Shown here one piece after another: positions 45,264 to 58,300 of a DNA stretch of 64,000 bases. The DNA is from Poronia punctata (taxonomy: Eukaryota; Ascomycota; Sordariomycetes; Xylariales; Xylariaceae). The stretch is from assembly GCA_022579005.1 (NCBI GenBank), contig MU401522.1:113624-177623 (forward strand). The letters run 5' to 3'. A model generated the notes under the pieces. That model was given only the letters and a program-made list of their open reading frames with translations. It was not told the origin of the DNA and did not search any database. Positions within the stretch are counted from its first letter, which is position 1; each line of letters opens with the position of its first letter. The translations under genes were made by a program, and so were the position numbers.

Positions 45264-47044
45264 ATGTCTAACAAGCTTGACACCCCTCTGGACGAGATCA
45301 TCTCCAGCCGCGCTGTTGGCCGCCGTCGCAACCAACGTCGCTCTACCGGCCGGCCCGCCGCCGCCGCGCCCGTCGGAGGTGTGCAGAAGACGTCCAGACA
45401 GCCTCGCAACGCTGGTAAACAAGCCCCTACAAAGGCTGCTGGTGGTTATGGCGAAAGCAAAGTGGTTGTGAGCAACCTGGTATGTTATTTTACTACGTAA
45501 TGAAGATACAAACTCAACGGGCGCTAATATTATTGCAGCCTAAGGATGTGAACGAGGCCCAGATTAAGGTATGTTTCCTAGGGCTTCCGCCTGCGGAATT
45601 TCGTCGACATCTTCCTTGAATCGCACTCGATCAGCCTTTACGGTCGAGACGAACGCTGCTTGGGGGCCGCCTCTTATGACGGAACTATCCATGTCCAGGC
45701 TCCTTCCTTGACAGTGTAAGCCTGGTTGTGCTGCAATTGTCGGAAGTTGAGTAGACCCGCGTCATGCGAAAATATTGTAACGTCTTGTGAGGCTTGGCAA
45801 CCCTCTTCATACAAGCTACAATGCATCGACTTAAACGGGCAAATATTACGAGCTGATATATTCGCTCATTTTTGGAAGAGGCGGTCCTCCTGCATCTTTC
45901 GTTTATAATGAAGAACGATAAACCTCGAGCACTGCAGTGAGCAACAAAGGCATCCCAGACCTGATGGCATCGGTGGGCGTATTTCAAACCTGACGGCGGT
46001 TGAGTGGGAATGTATGGGTCGAATCTGTCGTCTATTTTGGCTCGGTAGAGCAGCGGCCTTCTCAGCGCAAACTTTCGTTAAAACGGAATGATTGCGTACG
46101 GAGTCGGGCTATGATCAGTTTGTATGGCCGTGACTCCAGGAGAGAGTAGTGCGAGTGGGGCGGGGTCTGGGGGTGTGCTCTTGCTCTACCATTAGGCATT
46201 GACTTTGTCGGCAGGGATGGTGGACGGATCGATACATGTGGAGGGTTTTCATGTTCGGTGGTTGGATCTTGCTAACGCTCACTGCGTGCTCGTCGTCATT
46301 CATATATCTTCAAGCCGCCTGCGCCGTCGGCGTGCTTCCGCCGATTCTCGATACTGGGGATTTTCCGTCCTCGCGCAACGGATCGATTCTCTGAGACTAA
46401 CATTCGTGCCCTCCGCAGGAGTATTTCACTACATCAGTCGGCCCTGTCAAGAGAGTGGAGCTATCATATGGGCCCAACAGCCAAAGCCGAGGCATTGCTA
46501 CCGTCACTTTCGCCAAGGCAGACGGTGCAAGCAAGGCGTTTAGCGTGCTTAATGGCATTTTAGTCGACAACCGTCCTATGAAGGTAAGAAGAAGCCGGCC
46601 AATACGACAAACCCAAAGTTCGGGCACTAACAATGGAAACCACAGATTGAGATTGTCGTCAGCGCCGCAAAAGCTGCAGAGATTATTCCCGCACCTAAGA
46701 CACTCACCGAACGCATTTCCCAACCCAAGGCCCAGCCCAAGTCTGCTGCCAACGACAAGAAGAAGGATGGCGGAAAGGCCGTGGGCTCAGGTGCTCGTGG
46801 TGGCCGTAAGCGAGCTAGGGGTGGTCGTAGTAGCCGCCCGGCAAAGAAGACAGCCGAGGAACTCGATTCTGAGATGGCAGACTACTTCGAGTCTGGAAAC
46901 CAGAACGAAAACACCAACGGTACTACGACTACTGCTGCTGCCGCGGCTACCGATGCCGATGCGGCCATGGATGATGAGATTTCGGTAAGCTTATTCGCCT
47001 TTCGACCTTGCTCGTAAACTTGGCAGCTAATAGCCGTTTAGTAA
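45264..47044 (+). CDS. mlo3: Yra1/Mlo3/ALYREF-type mRNA export adaptor
   Basis: RNA-binding export factor that loads onto nascent mRNP and hands it to Mex67. Exons: 45264-45479, 45539-45568, 46419-46583, 46646-46984 and a final stop codon at 47042-47044, for 250 aa. The N-terminal helix LDTPLDEIISSR is the conserved REF-N box, followed by an Arg/Gly/Ala-rich linker. The RRM starts KVVVSNL (RNP2), passes through a 10-codon micro-exon (PKDVNEAQIK) and continues in exon 3 with RGIATVTFAKADGASKAF (RNP1). Then come a Lys-rich region, a GARGGRKRARGGR RGG-like box and the REF-C-like SEMADYFESGNQ. Introns are 59, 850, 62 and 57 nt. If the last intron (GTAAGC...TTTAG) is not used, the frame ends instead at 47017 with ten more residues. 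Confidence 0.88.
45569..46418 (+). other. 850-nt intron inside the RRM of the Yra1-like gene
   Basis: Starts GTATGTTTCC and ends CTCCGCAG. A branch-point-like GACTAAC lies at 46395-46401, about 17 nt before the acceptor. It is some five to fifteen times longer than the other introns in the window. No protein-coding or tRNA gene was recognised in it. The flanking RRM pieces fit in frame, so the intron is well supported. Confidence 0.8.
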
Positions 47045-47774
47045 GCATGTTCCGCTCAGACGAAGCACAGCTTAGACCAGATGATGGAAATGGGATTAGG
47101 GATTTGTGGATTGCTGGGAGTTGGGTTATGATTTCTCTTTAATTGTGCGGTTTCCTAGATGTGTCCTTTGATTACCGCCGTCGTCATTTCCCCCCTTTTT
47201 TCTCCAGATACAGTAGTATCAAACAAACTTTCACTTTCGTCGCTTCGTCAGGCCTCAGTGGGGTCGGCGGATGGTCCGCGGTAGGCACACAATGAAGATG
47301 ATATTTTGCCAAGGGGAAACAACAATACGATGGAGGTTAAAGCTGATTATCTGTCTCATATCGATAGTTTGCGTGCGTGCGTAGACGTAGCAAGCCTTGT
47401 AATATGAATTGTACAAACTCTCCCATTCAATCTCTAGGAGCGAAGATAGTACCAGTGATAATGTATGATGAGCTGACAATCTGTCTCTTTGCTTACGATT
47501 GTAGACCACCAGACCTAGCAGACGCGTAAAGTTTTCATGTTCTATACGAGCAGGTACGGTAATGATATATGGGTAGCCTCCATTCTGTGGGTCACAGTCA
47601 ATCACACTGTAACTCTGTATCCAGCCGTGTGCCCTTGTTCTTGGGTGTATTCTTCCACATCGAACAGATCATCAGGGGACATCCAAAGACTTGAAATACT
47701 CGTATGTTGTTATTCGTCACTCATTCTCTAACCTAAACCCGTATACCGAGGCGTACACATACACCGTCGTGACC
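47045..47774. terminator. Space between convergent Yra1-like and aminotransferase genes
   Basis: About 730 bp that must contain both 3' ends. A short T-rich tract (CCCCCCTTTTTTCTCC) lies near 47190. No gene is supported. Confidence 0.5.
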
Positions 47775-49426
47775 TTATTCCTTATAGTTCTTGAACCTAA
47801 AAAGTGACAGATACACACCGTTAGTATTCTATTACTCGGCACCTGCAGAGGTAAGTAAAATGAGGACGCAAAAACTTACTTGTTTACTACTCTCTCGATT
47901 CCATCACAGCCCCTCTTCAGCTCATCGAATCGGGGTCCGTAGGAGAAGCGGACGACTATAGAGAAGGCAACAAGTGTTAACACGTTTCTAGAAGTCGCAT
48001 AGATAATGAAAAGGGAAAAGAAAACTTACAGTGGTGGCAGGGACTATCGAATAAATCGCGACGGCGGGCCGGGTTTAGATCGAAGAAGATTCCGGGAACG
48101 ACGACGACTTTCTCCTCGAGACAAGCCTGGAAGAAATTAAGACCGTCGGATATCGGGCTCGGAAGACCCTCGAGGTTGAGCCATAAGTAGAACGTGCTGT
48201 CGGGCACGTACTTGATCACGAAGCCCATGTCCCGGAGGCGCTTGACGACGTAGTCGCGCTTGTCCTAGGTATTCGAAGAGGGTTTAGCTTGTGTGCTAGG
48301 TTAGGGGGGTGTGTGTTTCTGAGGTGGACCTACCCGGAAGTGGTGCTGCAAAGCTACCATCTCTTTGCGAACAAGGCTCGGCTCAAGCATGGGAATGGCG
48401 GCCTCCTGGAAAGGAACGTTGGCTCCACCATCAAGGTATGAGCCGCAAGAGCCGATTCTGAAGAAAAGAAAAGAAGGATCAGCATCGCGAAGCAGATAAA
48501 GCCTATATCTTTACTCACGCCTTGATGAACTCTTTAGGTCCCAGGATCCAAGCAACTCGCCACCCAGGTAAGCGGAATCGCTTGGTCAGACCGTCGATGA
48601 TGAGTACGTCGTCCTCGTCAACATCTTCTATATTCTCGGCCGCCGAGATAACGGAGCCGTCGCAATCGCTAGTGTAATTATAGCCCGAGTAAAATTCATC
48701 GCTAATAAGGGTAGCGCGTCCACGGCAGATATCCTGGATCTCGGCGAGCTCGGGGTTGGCGACTACCCGGCCAGTGGGGTTACGTGGGTTCGAGGTGAGA
48801 ATGACGGAAGTACCACGAGCAATCTCGTGTGCGATGACATCTGGATGGATATGGTAGCCATCCTCCTCGGAGAGCGGCGTGGGAATTGCAGCGAACTATG
48901 TCACGGTGAGCATGGCCCTCTATGACATTTTAGGGGCAACAAAGGCCTACGTTTTTGAACAGCGACATCATCTCATTGTACGCCGTATAGTCGGGGATGA
49001 AAAAGCCGACGTAGGCATTGTTGAGGATGGCTGCAATGCGGATCAAACCTGCCCTTCCACCAGGTACAATGGCGACGTTTTCCCAGGAATACTGGCTTTC
49101 TTTCCCTTGGCGATGCATATCATTGTACATGCGGGCGACAGCGGCACGCAGAGGCTTGATGCCGGCGGTGGGGCCGTATTCTCTAGCGGCAACGGAGACG
49201 TCAATATGAGTAGGTCGCGGAAACGAGCCCACAATGTCGTCCTCGACCTCGGGTGCGCCCTGGCCTAAGTTGGCCCATTGGCCAGGCTCGTCCAGGAAGC
49301 CATGCTCGGCGGCGCGTTCGGTACACCAGACGACGCCCGTGGAAGCACGGGTAGCGTCGAGACCGGCGTGAGCTAGATGTCCGGGGTTCGCTGCGCGGAA
49401 CTGACGGTGGATCTTGGAGCTCGTTT
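47775..49426 (-). CDS. PLP-dependent aminotransferase, class I/II fold (5' end unresolved)
   Basis: Exons read as 48951-49426, 48519-48895, 48334-48457, 48030-48264, 47880-47955 and 47775-47796, all joining in frame. The first visible exon begins right after an acceptor (TTGGCAG), so a short upstream exon with the ATG is missing from this call; the only in-frame codon nearby is TTG with a stop above it. Family blocks are WANLGQGAPE, YGPTAGIKPLRAAVA, IVPGGRAGLIRI, ILTSNPRNPTGRV, LISDEFYSGYNY and the PLP-lysine motif DGLTKRFRLPGWRVAW. The C-terminus is VRFSYGPRFDELKRG. The last intron has GTAAGT, TACTAAC and TTTTTAG, giving an end NKFKNYKE; unspliced, translation would stop directly after NK at 47876. 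The amino-acid substrate is not known. Confidence 0.86.
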
Positions 49427-51140
49427 CTGCCAAGAAGGGGGGTTAGCGTAGAACGTTTCAGTCGGCGGAAAGACAACCGCGCCACGTGTGATATCTTTTG
49501 TCGCGCGACTGAGTTGAATGGTCTGCGAAACTAATGCCAAGAGCCAAGGCCACCACAAATGCACATCATATCCTCTTGGTGTACCTACAAGTACCAGTAT
49601 CAACAAGTTTCAAGCGGCGACAAGCACAGCAACTATGCGGCTTCCCTGACCATGTATCGGTATCTCTAACACCGGGGCGCAAACCATACTCCAAGTACAC
49701 TCGGGTATCATTTTTCAAACATTGTTCAAGGATTCCAAAAGATTACATACCGTTTGCACTGGGGTCCCCAATACTAAATCTTCTCCTAGGGACACCGGTG
49801 TTTTTGTTCCTGTATGCGAACGTATGTAGTTAATAACCCGATGGTTCTGGATATATTGCATTGTGTCTCGTCCCGGGATCAAGCAAGATTGGTAGCCAGC
49901 CACTTGGATACCAAGTAGCCAACATGCGGACTGGCATCCAGGATCCATATACGAGTTATCGGAGCTTGGCTTACATAGAAAACTTGCGGTTACCAAACAT
50001 GATCGCGGTCGGGGAAGGAATTAAGCAACTGAACTTGCGCGCAAGGGGTATCTCTTTGGTATTGGTTCTTTGTCGGGTTGTTTATTCGTCTAGATGGAGT
50101 CGTCTACACAAATGGGGTGTGTAATGCCGGGGAATGCAAGGAAAGGAAGCAAGGCGGCACAGGCACCACTGTTGGGGTATTTCACAAAAGACAGTGAAAG
50201 TAGAATGAGAAATGAAACAAGGGAGTGTCAGTGTCACCGTCAGCTGTATTGTTTCACCGATAACCAGGCACAGCCCAGCCATGCCAGTGGCTCTCAGTTC
50301 GTCAGTTCAGTACATGTAGGTAAGGTAGGTAGTATTTGGTCGAAGCTCCCTCAAACGACCCCCCTCATCGACTACCCCCGCCAAATTGACCAAAGTGGGC
50401 TTTCTCATTGACAGCACCCACAAATCAGAATGGGAGGCTCACCAACTTGATGTGGATCATCCGCATCGGTGGCTCTCACAGTTATGCACCCCCTTCCAAC
50501 TCCTTTTAAACCAGCGTCCTAGGAGGCAGCTGAGTCGATCCTATTCGTCGTACCTTGGTCAGGGACGGGTCTTTTGTGCTCTTATGATCGATCTCTTGTT
50601 AGGATCGCGAGCAAGCCCCTGGCGCTTTGGCAACCCTAGAACCTGAGACCGGCAACGAGAAAGGGTGCTTTATCGATCAAGAGTCGGTCCTTCTATCTAT
50701 GTAGATACATATCTTAGTCTAGCACTTAAGCACTCTGTTTCCAACTAGGTTAAGTACTATATATATCAAGCAATGGAAGAGAGGTCACGTGGGGTGGTAA
50801 GGGGCGGCTGGCTGCCAAGGCACTTGCAGCCACAGTCGCGCCATTATAGTTAGCCCGGACCCACCTAAGATAGACGTTAAAATTCTACTACTATATCAAG
50901 CAATGGCCTATCTCTTTACATCCCTCTCTGGGCTGTGGTTGGCATTGTAGTCTTTTAAACTAACCCAACAAGGCACTCTACCTACGCCCACCTTTCACGT
51001 AATAATTACCATAGACATTCGTTCTATTTTATTTCAAACAAGACGGGATGGGCTTGGCAGTAGGTACTAGTAAGAGCCAGTTCGGCAACACCTAAAATGC
51101 CTTCGGAACTTTTTTATTTTGTAGGACTATGTACTGCTTA
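49427..51140. other. Gene-free region upstream of the aminotransferase
   Basis: Should contain the missing first exon and promoter of the aminotransferase. A GTATGT donor-like site on the minus strand near 49748 is one candidate for a first intron, but the frame above it does not join correctly. TATATCAAGCAATGG occurs twice, near 50758 and 50890. No other gene is supported. Confidence 0.55.
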
Positions 51141-51699
51141 AGACGCTAGGATATGCGCTTTTTTTAATTTAGTATAATAAAAACGCTAAAATTTATAATA
51201 TATTATTAAAAAGTAAACTAGCAAATTTTTAACTATACTTTTTATATTTTTAATATATATTATTATTTTTAGCTGTTAAATTAACTAAAAATAGCTTAGG
51301 TTGCTATAAAATATAAAAAAAATAGCTTTAAAAACTTTTTATTTATAAAAAGTAAAAAGTTTTTAAAGCTTTTTTTTTTGCGTTAAAATCTACTTAAAAT
51401 ACCTATTTTTTTAATAACATTTTTTAATATAAATAACTTTAAAATAAAAGCTATATTAAGTAAAGCTATTATAGCTACTAATAACTTTGTTAGCAAGTTT
51501 ATTACTAAAATAAATGCTATTATTTAAAGGTTTAAAATAAAAGTAAACATTATTAAAAATAACCTTATAATAAACTTTAATTTTTTAGCAAGTAAAGCTA
51601 TAATAAAACATTTGCTAAAAAATACTTATAGCACTATATTTTAGTTAAGTTTATATATAAATAAGCCTACTTTTAATATGTTAATTATTTAAATTAAAA

Positions 51700-52390
51700 A
51701 AAATATAAGTTTTTAATTTATAAAATATATTAGCATTTGCTAATACTTAATAATTTTTCTATAAATTTGTAAGCAAAACAGTACTTAATAGCAAGCAGGC
51801 CTTATTTAAAATTATTTAACTTTAATTATTTATAAAGTTTTTAATAATATATTAGCAGTAATGCTTTTGCTTTTTAACTATTTTATATGCCTTATAAAAA
51901 TTAACACTATAGCAAACAAAATTATAAAAAACCTTAAAATATATTTATATTTTAAAAACTATATAGGCTTTATTAATAGTACTTTAATATATGCTTATAT
52001 GCTAGCTTGCTAATAAAAAGTATATTAGTATTAAAAGAAATATATAGCATTAAACGTATTAGCAGTAATAAATTTAAATTATATATTTATATACGCTTTT
52101 AAAAGGCTTAAAAGTTTAATACATAATATAAAAGCTATTAAAATTGCTAAATTAAAAAAAAGTCTTATAGTACTTAAAAAAAAATACTATTTAGCAAATA
52201 TAGGATTTAGTTAAAAAAGAAGCTATTTGTGCCTATATTTTAAAGTACGTTACTATTTTAAAAAATAAAATGCTATAAAAAAACGCTCTAATTTAAAAAA
52301 AAAGCTTTTTAATCTTTAGCATTCTTTTTTACAAATTAGCATTAAAAAGGTTTTTAAAATCTTAAAAAAGCGCTTTAAAATTATTCGCTT
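51700..52390 (+). mobile_element. Degenerate transposon segment, inverted copy of 11640-12300
   Basis: Aligns with the reverse complement of 11640-12300 over roughly 600 bp, including the regions around GCAAGCAGGCCTTATTTAAA (51800) and TTTATATACGCTT (52090). Differences are largely C/T and G/A. The plus-strand reading through 52164-52330 has few sense-breaking codons other than TAA/TAG. A DDE-type transposase is conceivable, but no catalytic triad can be shown in this state. Confidence 0.7.
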
Positions 52391-55300
52391 TTTTATAATA
52401 GTTAATAAATATAGCTACTAGTATAAAAACCAATATACTTTTATATTTAGGATTTAATCTAAACGTAAAAAAGAAAAAACTAAAATATATAGCTTAGTAT
52501 TGTTTATATTTATTTATGTTTTTTTTATTTTAGGTATTTACTATAGCTCTTGCTATAAGAATACTTTTATTTGCAACTAGCTTATTTTGTTACTTAAAGC
52601 TTTAACAAGAAAGTAGTAATAAGTAGTTATAGTAGGTCTCTTTTATTTTTAATTTAAAACCTTTACTTATATAGCTTTATAACCTTTATACCTTTTTATT
52701 GTTATAATCCTTTTTTTGCAAAAAAGCAAACTTATTTTAAGTTATATAGGTAAAAAAAAAAAAACCTTTTACTTTAGTTATAAACTAAATAGGTAGTTTT
52801 TAAAACTAGCACTTTTAAGTAAAGCAAGGTTGCCTTTAGTATGCGTAGTAGCTTAAAGTAATAAAGGCTTTAAATTTTTAGTTTTTTATTGCTACGCTAT
52901 AGCTAGTTTTAAAAAGTAAGCGCTAAATTTTTTTTATATTAGTTATATTAGCCTCTAAATAATCTTTAAGTTTTTTAAATGCTTTTAATTATAAAGGTAG
53001 CCTTGTTAAAATTTAAATATTTATATTTATTAAATATTTAGTTTTTTATTTTTTTTTTAGCTTTTTTTATTTATAACGTTTTATTTAGTTATTACTTTAT
53101 AAAAGTAGTTTATTATTATTAAAATAAAGTTTAATAAAAAAATTTTTTTTAGCAGCGTATAGCTACTTAGTTAATTATTTTAAAAGTTTAGGTTTTTTTA
53201 AATACGCTTTATAATACTAATATAATTTAAAAAAAGCATATTTTAAATTAAAAGTAAAGTACTAAATATTATTTAAATTTTAACTTTTTTATAATACTTA
53301 ATAATATAGTTTTTTATATTAAATATAAAAACTAAAAACTTTTTTAACTTTTTATTTTTTATTGCTAGTATTTTAGTTAATTTTTTTAAATAGTCTAAGT
53401 AGTGCTTAACTTAGTAATAAGTTATTAAAGTACTTATAAAGTTAATTAGCATAAAACTATTAGTTACTTTATTAATTAAATAGCAAATTTAAATAATAAG
53501 TGTTTTTAAATTTAGCTTTTAAAATATAATAGTGCTAATAAGTTATAAAAAAGTTTAACTTATTACTAAATTAATTTGTTTATATTTTTATTTTTTAAAT
53601 AATATATACTAAGTTATTTACTTTAAAGTTAAGTTTTTTTTAATATTTATTAGCTTATATAGCTATTTTCTTTTAAGCCTTTATTACTGCTTGCTTTATA
53701 ATAATAATATACTTATAAACTTTTAAAATAAAATTTTAAGCTTTTTAGCACATTAGTTATTTAATTAGTATTAAACTACTAAAATTTTTAATTTTAAACT
53801 TTTAGTTATAACTTGTTTTTATTAGTTTTTTTATAACAACTTTTTAAAAAAATAGTTTTTTTAAAAATTTATATAGCTATTAGGGGCATTTTTTTAGCTA
53901 GCAAGCCTAACTATAAACAAGGCAGGCTTGCTTATAAAAGTAGCTACCTTTTATACGTAGATTAAAAAGAAAAACTTAGTTTTTAATTAATTATTATAAA
54001 CACTAACTATATGTTAACTTTAATATTATAAACTTATGCTTAATAAGTAATGCTTACTATTTAAGTTTAAAAACTAGTTAGCTAAAAGAAACATAGTATA
54101 CTAGGTAGTAAAAACGACTAGATTGCTGCCTAATACAATAGTTAACTATAAAAAAAAAAAAGCATACCTTTATACTTATTAGTACACTTAAACTATTGCT
54201 TTAAAACGTATAAGCAACTGTTGCTTTAACTAGCTATTAAAACGTTAGTATTGTTTACTATTAAGCAAAATATAATAATTTTCTTATATAGGTTTAATTA
54301 ATTGCTTTGCTTAATAATTAAACTAACGCTATAACCTGCTAGCAAACAATACTTTTAAAAATAGTGCATTATAAATTACTTACTTTAGTATATTTAATAA
54401 TATGCAGCATATTTAGTTTTTTTTATAAGCTTAAATAAATACTAACTTTATTAAAAAAGCTAAGCAAATTTAGTAGTTTATTATTATATACTTAAAAAAG
54501 TTATATATAGCTAAAAAAAGCAAGCTTACTATTAACTTTATTAAATATATTGCTTAGCTTAATATATTAATAGCTAGTAATATTTTATATATAGTCTAGC
54601 TACTTAAGCTTACTATAAAAAACTATTTAAAATAGTAAATAGTTAATAATTACTTTTTTACTACGTTATATAAAACTGTTACTAAACGTATAATAATTTT
54701 TTTAAAAAATAGCAAGCTTAATAAATATATTAAGCAAAAATAGTTAAACAAGCTTAAAAGCGCGCTTTTAAAAATTTTATAATTACTAATAATTATAATA
54801 ACTATACTATAAAATATAAAAAATATAGCATTTAAATTAAAAGTATTAAAATTAAAAAGTAAAAATGTTTTATATAATAATATGCAAAACTATAGCGCTA
54901 ACTTTACTACTTTTATAAAATAGCTTATAGTTATAGTTAATAATTTTAAAAAGCATATATAATTAATAAAAGTTAAGCAAAAGTTATAGCTATACTTAGT
55001 AACGCTTATATTAAACATTACTTTAACTACGTTAACGTTTTATTAGCTAAAAGTAATAAATGTTAGTTTTTTTTAGCTTAACGCTTTTGCTAATAAATTA
55101 AATAGCTATACTATTTTTTATAATAATAAATATGCTATATATATTAATTTTTACTTATAAATATAAAAGGTATAAGATTAAGCTAATAATTAAGTTAAAG
55201 CTAACGCTATAGCTAATAATAAGTAAACCTTATTAAAAAAAAACGCTTTAGTATAGTAGTTTTAATAGCTTTTAAATAAAGATTATTACTAATACTATAT

Positions 55301-58300
55301 TATATTAAATATGTTTACTACTACTATTATATAAAAGTTTAGATTATAGCTTATTAAAGCTGCTACTTAGTTTAATACTTATAAGTATACTTTTAATAAT
55401 GTTATAAAGAAGTAGCTAGTTAAAATATATATAATAAAGCTTTTTAAGTATATATATATATAAAGTAATACTTAAAACGTATAGCTTTTTAATAAGTTAT
55501 AAAATTTATTGCTAGCTAAGCTACAAAAGCTAGTCTTAGCGCTTAAAATAAAAAAAATATTAGTATACTTAAATATTTTAAATAAAAAGTAAAAAGCTTT
55601 AATAAAAAAGCTATAATAAAAAAAACAAAAGCGCAATAAACTAGTTAAATATTATAATAAAAAAAACAATAGCAATAGTAATAAAGTATACTAAGCAATA
55701 AGAAAATATTAGCAAGACTAAAGCTATAAATAATAGCTAGCTTATTATTAATTTTAGTTTAGTAGATAATAATAATAATAGTTATAGTTGCTATATTATT
55801 ACTAAAGCAAAAATAAGCGCTAAAGTATGCTATATAAAAAAGGCTAATAATAATATATATTAAAGCAAGCAAACTGTTAATAAAAACTAAAAAAATAATA
55901 TTTTTAGCACTTTTAAAGTAAGTTATATAATAATAAGCTATAATAATAAACTTAGTATAAATATTTTAGTTAATAATAGCAAAATAACAATAGCACGTAT
56001 AGCTATTTAAGCAAAACTATAGTGCTAAATAGCAAGCTAAATGCTAATAATAAAATAAAAGCTTTAGCTGCTAACAAATATGTTTATTTTAGTAAAAATA
56101 ATAAAGAAATAAGTATAAAAGCCTATATAGCTATTAAAAGTACTGTACTTAACGCTGCTTACAATATATACTTTGTTTATAATAATAATAATAAATATAT
56201 AAAACGTAATAATAGTTAAAATAGTAACTATAATACGTATATAACTTATAAAAAATATAAGGTTACTTTTGCTAGCAAAATATAAAAGCGTAAGTATAAA
56301 TAATAGCTTTGCTAATAATATATTAAGTTTAACTAAGCAATAGTAAAAGTTAACTTTGCTTTTTTTGCGTTTTTTGTTTTTAATATAATTTAAAATAACT
56401 TTTATATTAAAGCAAAATAAGTTATTAAAGCAAATTTATAGCTTAGTAGCAATAAGCTAATATAGTAAAAAATAATATATTTTTAGCTTTTTATTTAAAT
56501 AAACGTTAACATTACTATTTATAACGTTTGCTTTAATATAAAATGCTTATACTTTTTAATAAATAAAAAATAAGTAAAAAGTTTTATAAAAAACTTTATA
56601 TATAAAGTAATTATGCTTAAATAAGTGTACAAAGTTATATTAAAAATTATAATTTTATAATAAGTTATGTTTAACTTTTATATGCTAAAGCTAGTTAAAA
56701 AAATTAACATATTTAGCTATTTTACTATAACTGCAAATATTATTACAAATTTAAAGCTAAAACTGCTTATTAAAATAAACTTTATATTAAACTATAGCGT
56801 TAAAATTAACTTTATAAAATAAACGTATATTTTTTAATTAGCTTATAGTTTAAAAGTTATAAAGTAAACAAAATTTAAGCTGCTAATAGTGCAAAATTTA
56901 TAAAAAGTAACTTTAGCGTACTATATTAATATTTTAGCTATAACTATAGCGTTTATAAATATTTTTTATATTAATTTGCTTTGCTTAATAAATAAAAATA
57001 ACGTAGCTATAAAGCTATATTATTTTTATAGCTACTATGTAATAATATATAATATAATAGTTAATAAGTATAGCTTAAAAAAAGTTATAATTTAAAACTT
57101 ATATATATAGCTAATAAAAGTTAAAATAAATAAGTACTTTAGCAGTATTTAAAAATATGTTAGCAAAAAGCAAGTATAACTTACTAATTAAAATTAAGTA
57201 AAGAGCTTTTAAAAAAATAGCATAACTTAAGCTAAATAAGATAACATAATAGCTTACTTTTTTAATAGCTATAACTAAAAGCTAGGCAATAGCTAAAAGC
57301 AAAATAAGCTTTAGCTAGAAGTGCTGCGCTAAACTACTTTATTATATAATATATTTAAGCTATAAAGAGTTAATATAATAAAATTTAAAAATAGCATAGC
57401 AATTATAATAAATAATATTAGCATAGTAAAAAAAGTTAAAAAGGTTTTAAATAAATATAACGTTTTTTATAACAAAAAAGTAATTTTTATGCTTAAAAAA
57501 TAAAAAATATAAGTTAATTTAGTTAATAAATAATAAAACTAACTATAAATAGTATAGCTATACTTGCTAAAGCTAAAAAATTAAAAGTTTTTTAATAAAA
57601 AGTATAATAAAATATATGTTTAAAGTAAATTAACGTTTATAAACAACTTAACGCTAGTGACTTGCTTAGTTTTTATAGTGTAAAAAACTATTAATAGCGT
57701 TATAAAAAGTAGGCTAGTAGTTAACCTTTGCTTTTTTAACAAAATTATAATTTTAAATATTTACTTATTACTTAGCTAAAATAATATAATAAAAAACATA
57801 GCAAGCAAACAATATTTTATATTATTAAATATATTTAGTTTTTTTTTTTAGCTTTTAGTATATAGCAAATATTATAACTATATAGTAATTGTTAGCTTAA
57901 AAAGGTTAAAATAGTTAAACGTAGCGCTTATAAGTTTTTAAAACGCGCTGGCTTACGTATAAAAGTTTATAAATTATTTATTTTTTATATATAAAAACTT
58001 TATTTATGCTTATATTAATAATATAATTATTTTTAGCAATATAATAAAAAAGCACTTAAAATACTTTAATACTATACTTAATATTTTTAATAAAGTAAAA
58101 GTATATATTAGCACTATAAAATTATTTATAGCTTTTTTATTAGTTTGCTTTTTAAAATATAACGTTAATAGTAATAAAATATTATATATAAATAACTAAA
58201 TTAAAAGGTTTTAAAAGCTAAAGATATTAAATATACTAAAGGCGCTAAAAATATATATTAAAATAGTTAATTAGTTATATAAAAGTATTGCCTAGTTTAA

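Noticed and set aside
46026..46090. tRNA-like words (GGCTCGGTAGAGC) inside the long Yra1-like intron
   Set aside because: The D-arm-like word is not followed by a fitting anticodon arm or a T-arm GGTTC box, and no acceptor stem closes.
49715..49996. First exon of the aminotransferase ending at a GTATGT donor near 49748
   Set aside because: The ATG frame ending there is in phase 0, whereas the downstream exon needs one carried base, so the join would shift the frame.
55780..55830. Possible retroviral-type zinc knuckle in AT island 2
   Set aside because: Only the outer two cysteines fit; the inner Cys and His codons are ATT and ATA, which simple C-to-T change does not explain.
56022..56219. 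65-codon frame in AT island 2
   Set aside because: Composition is Asn/Lys/Ile/Tyr dictated by base content, with no domain; treated as a chance frame in mutated repeat DNA.
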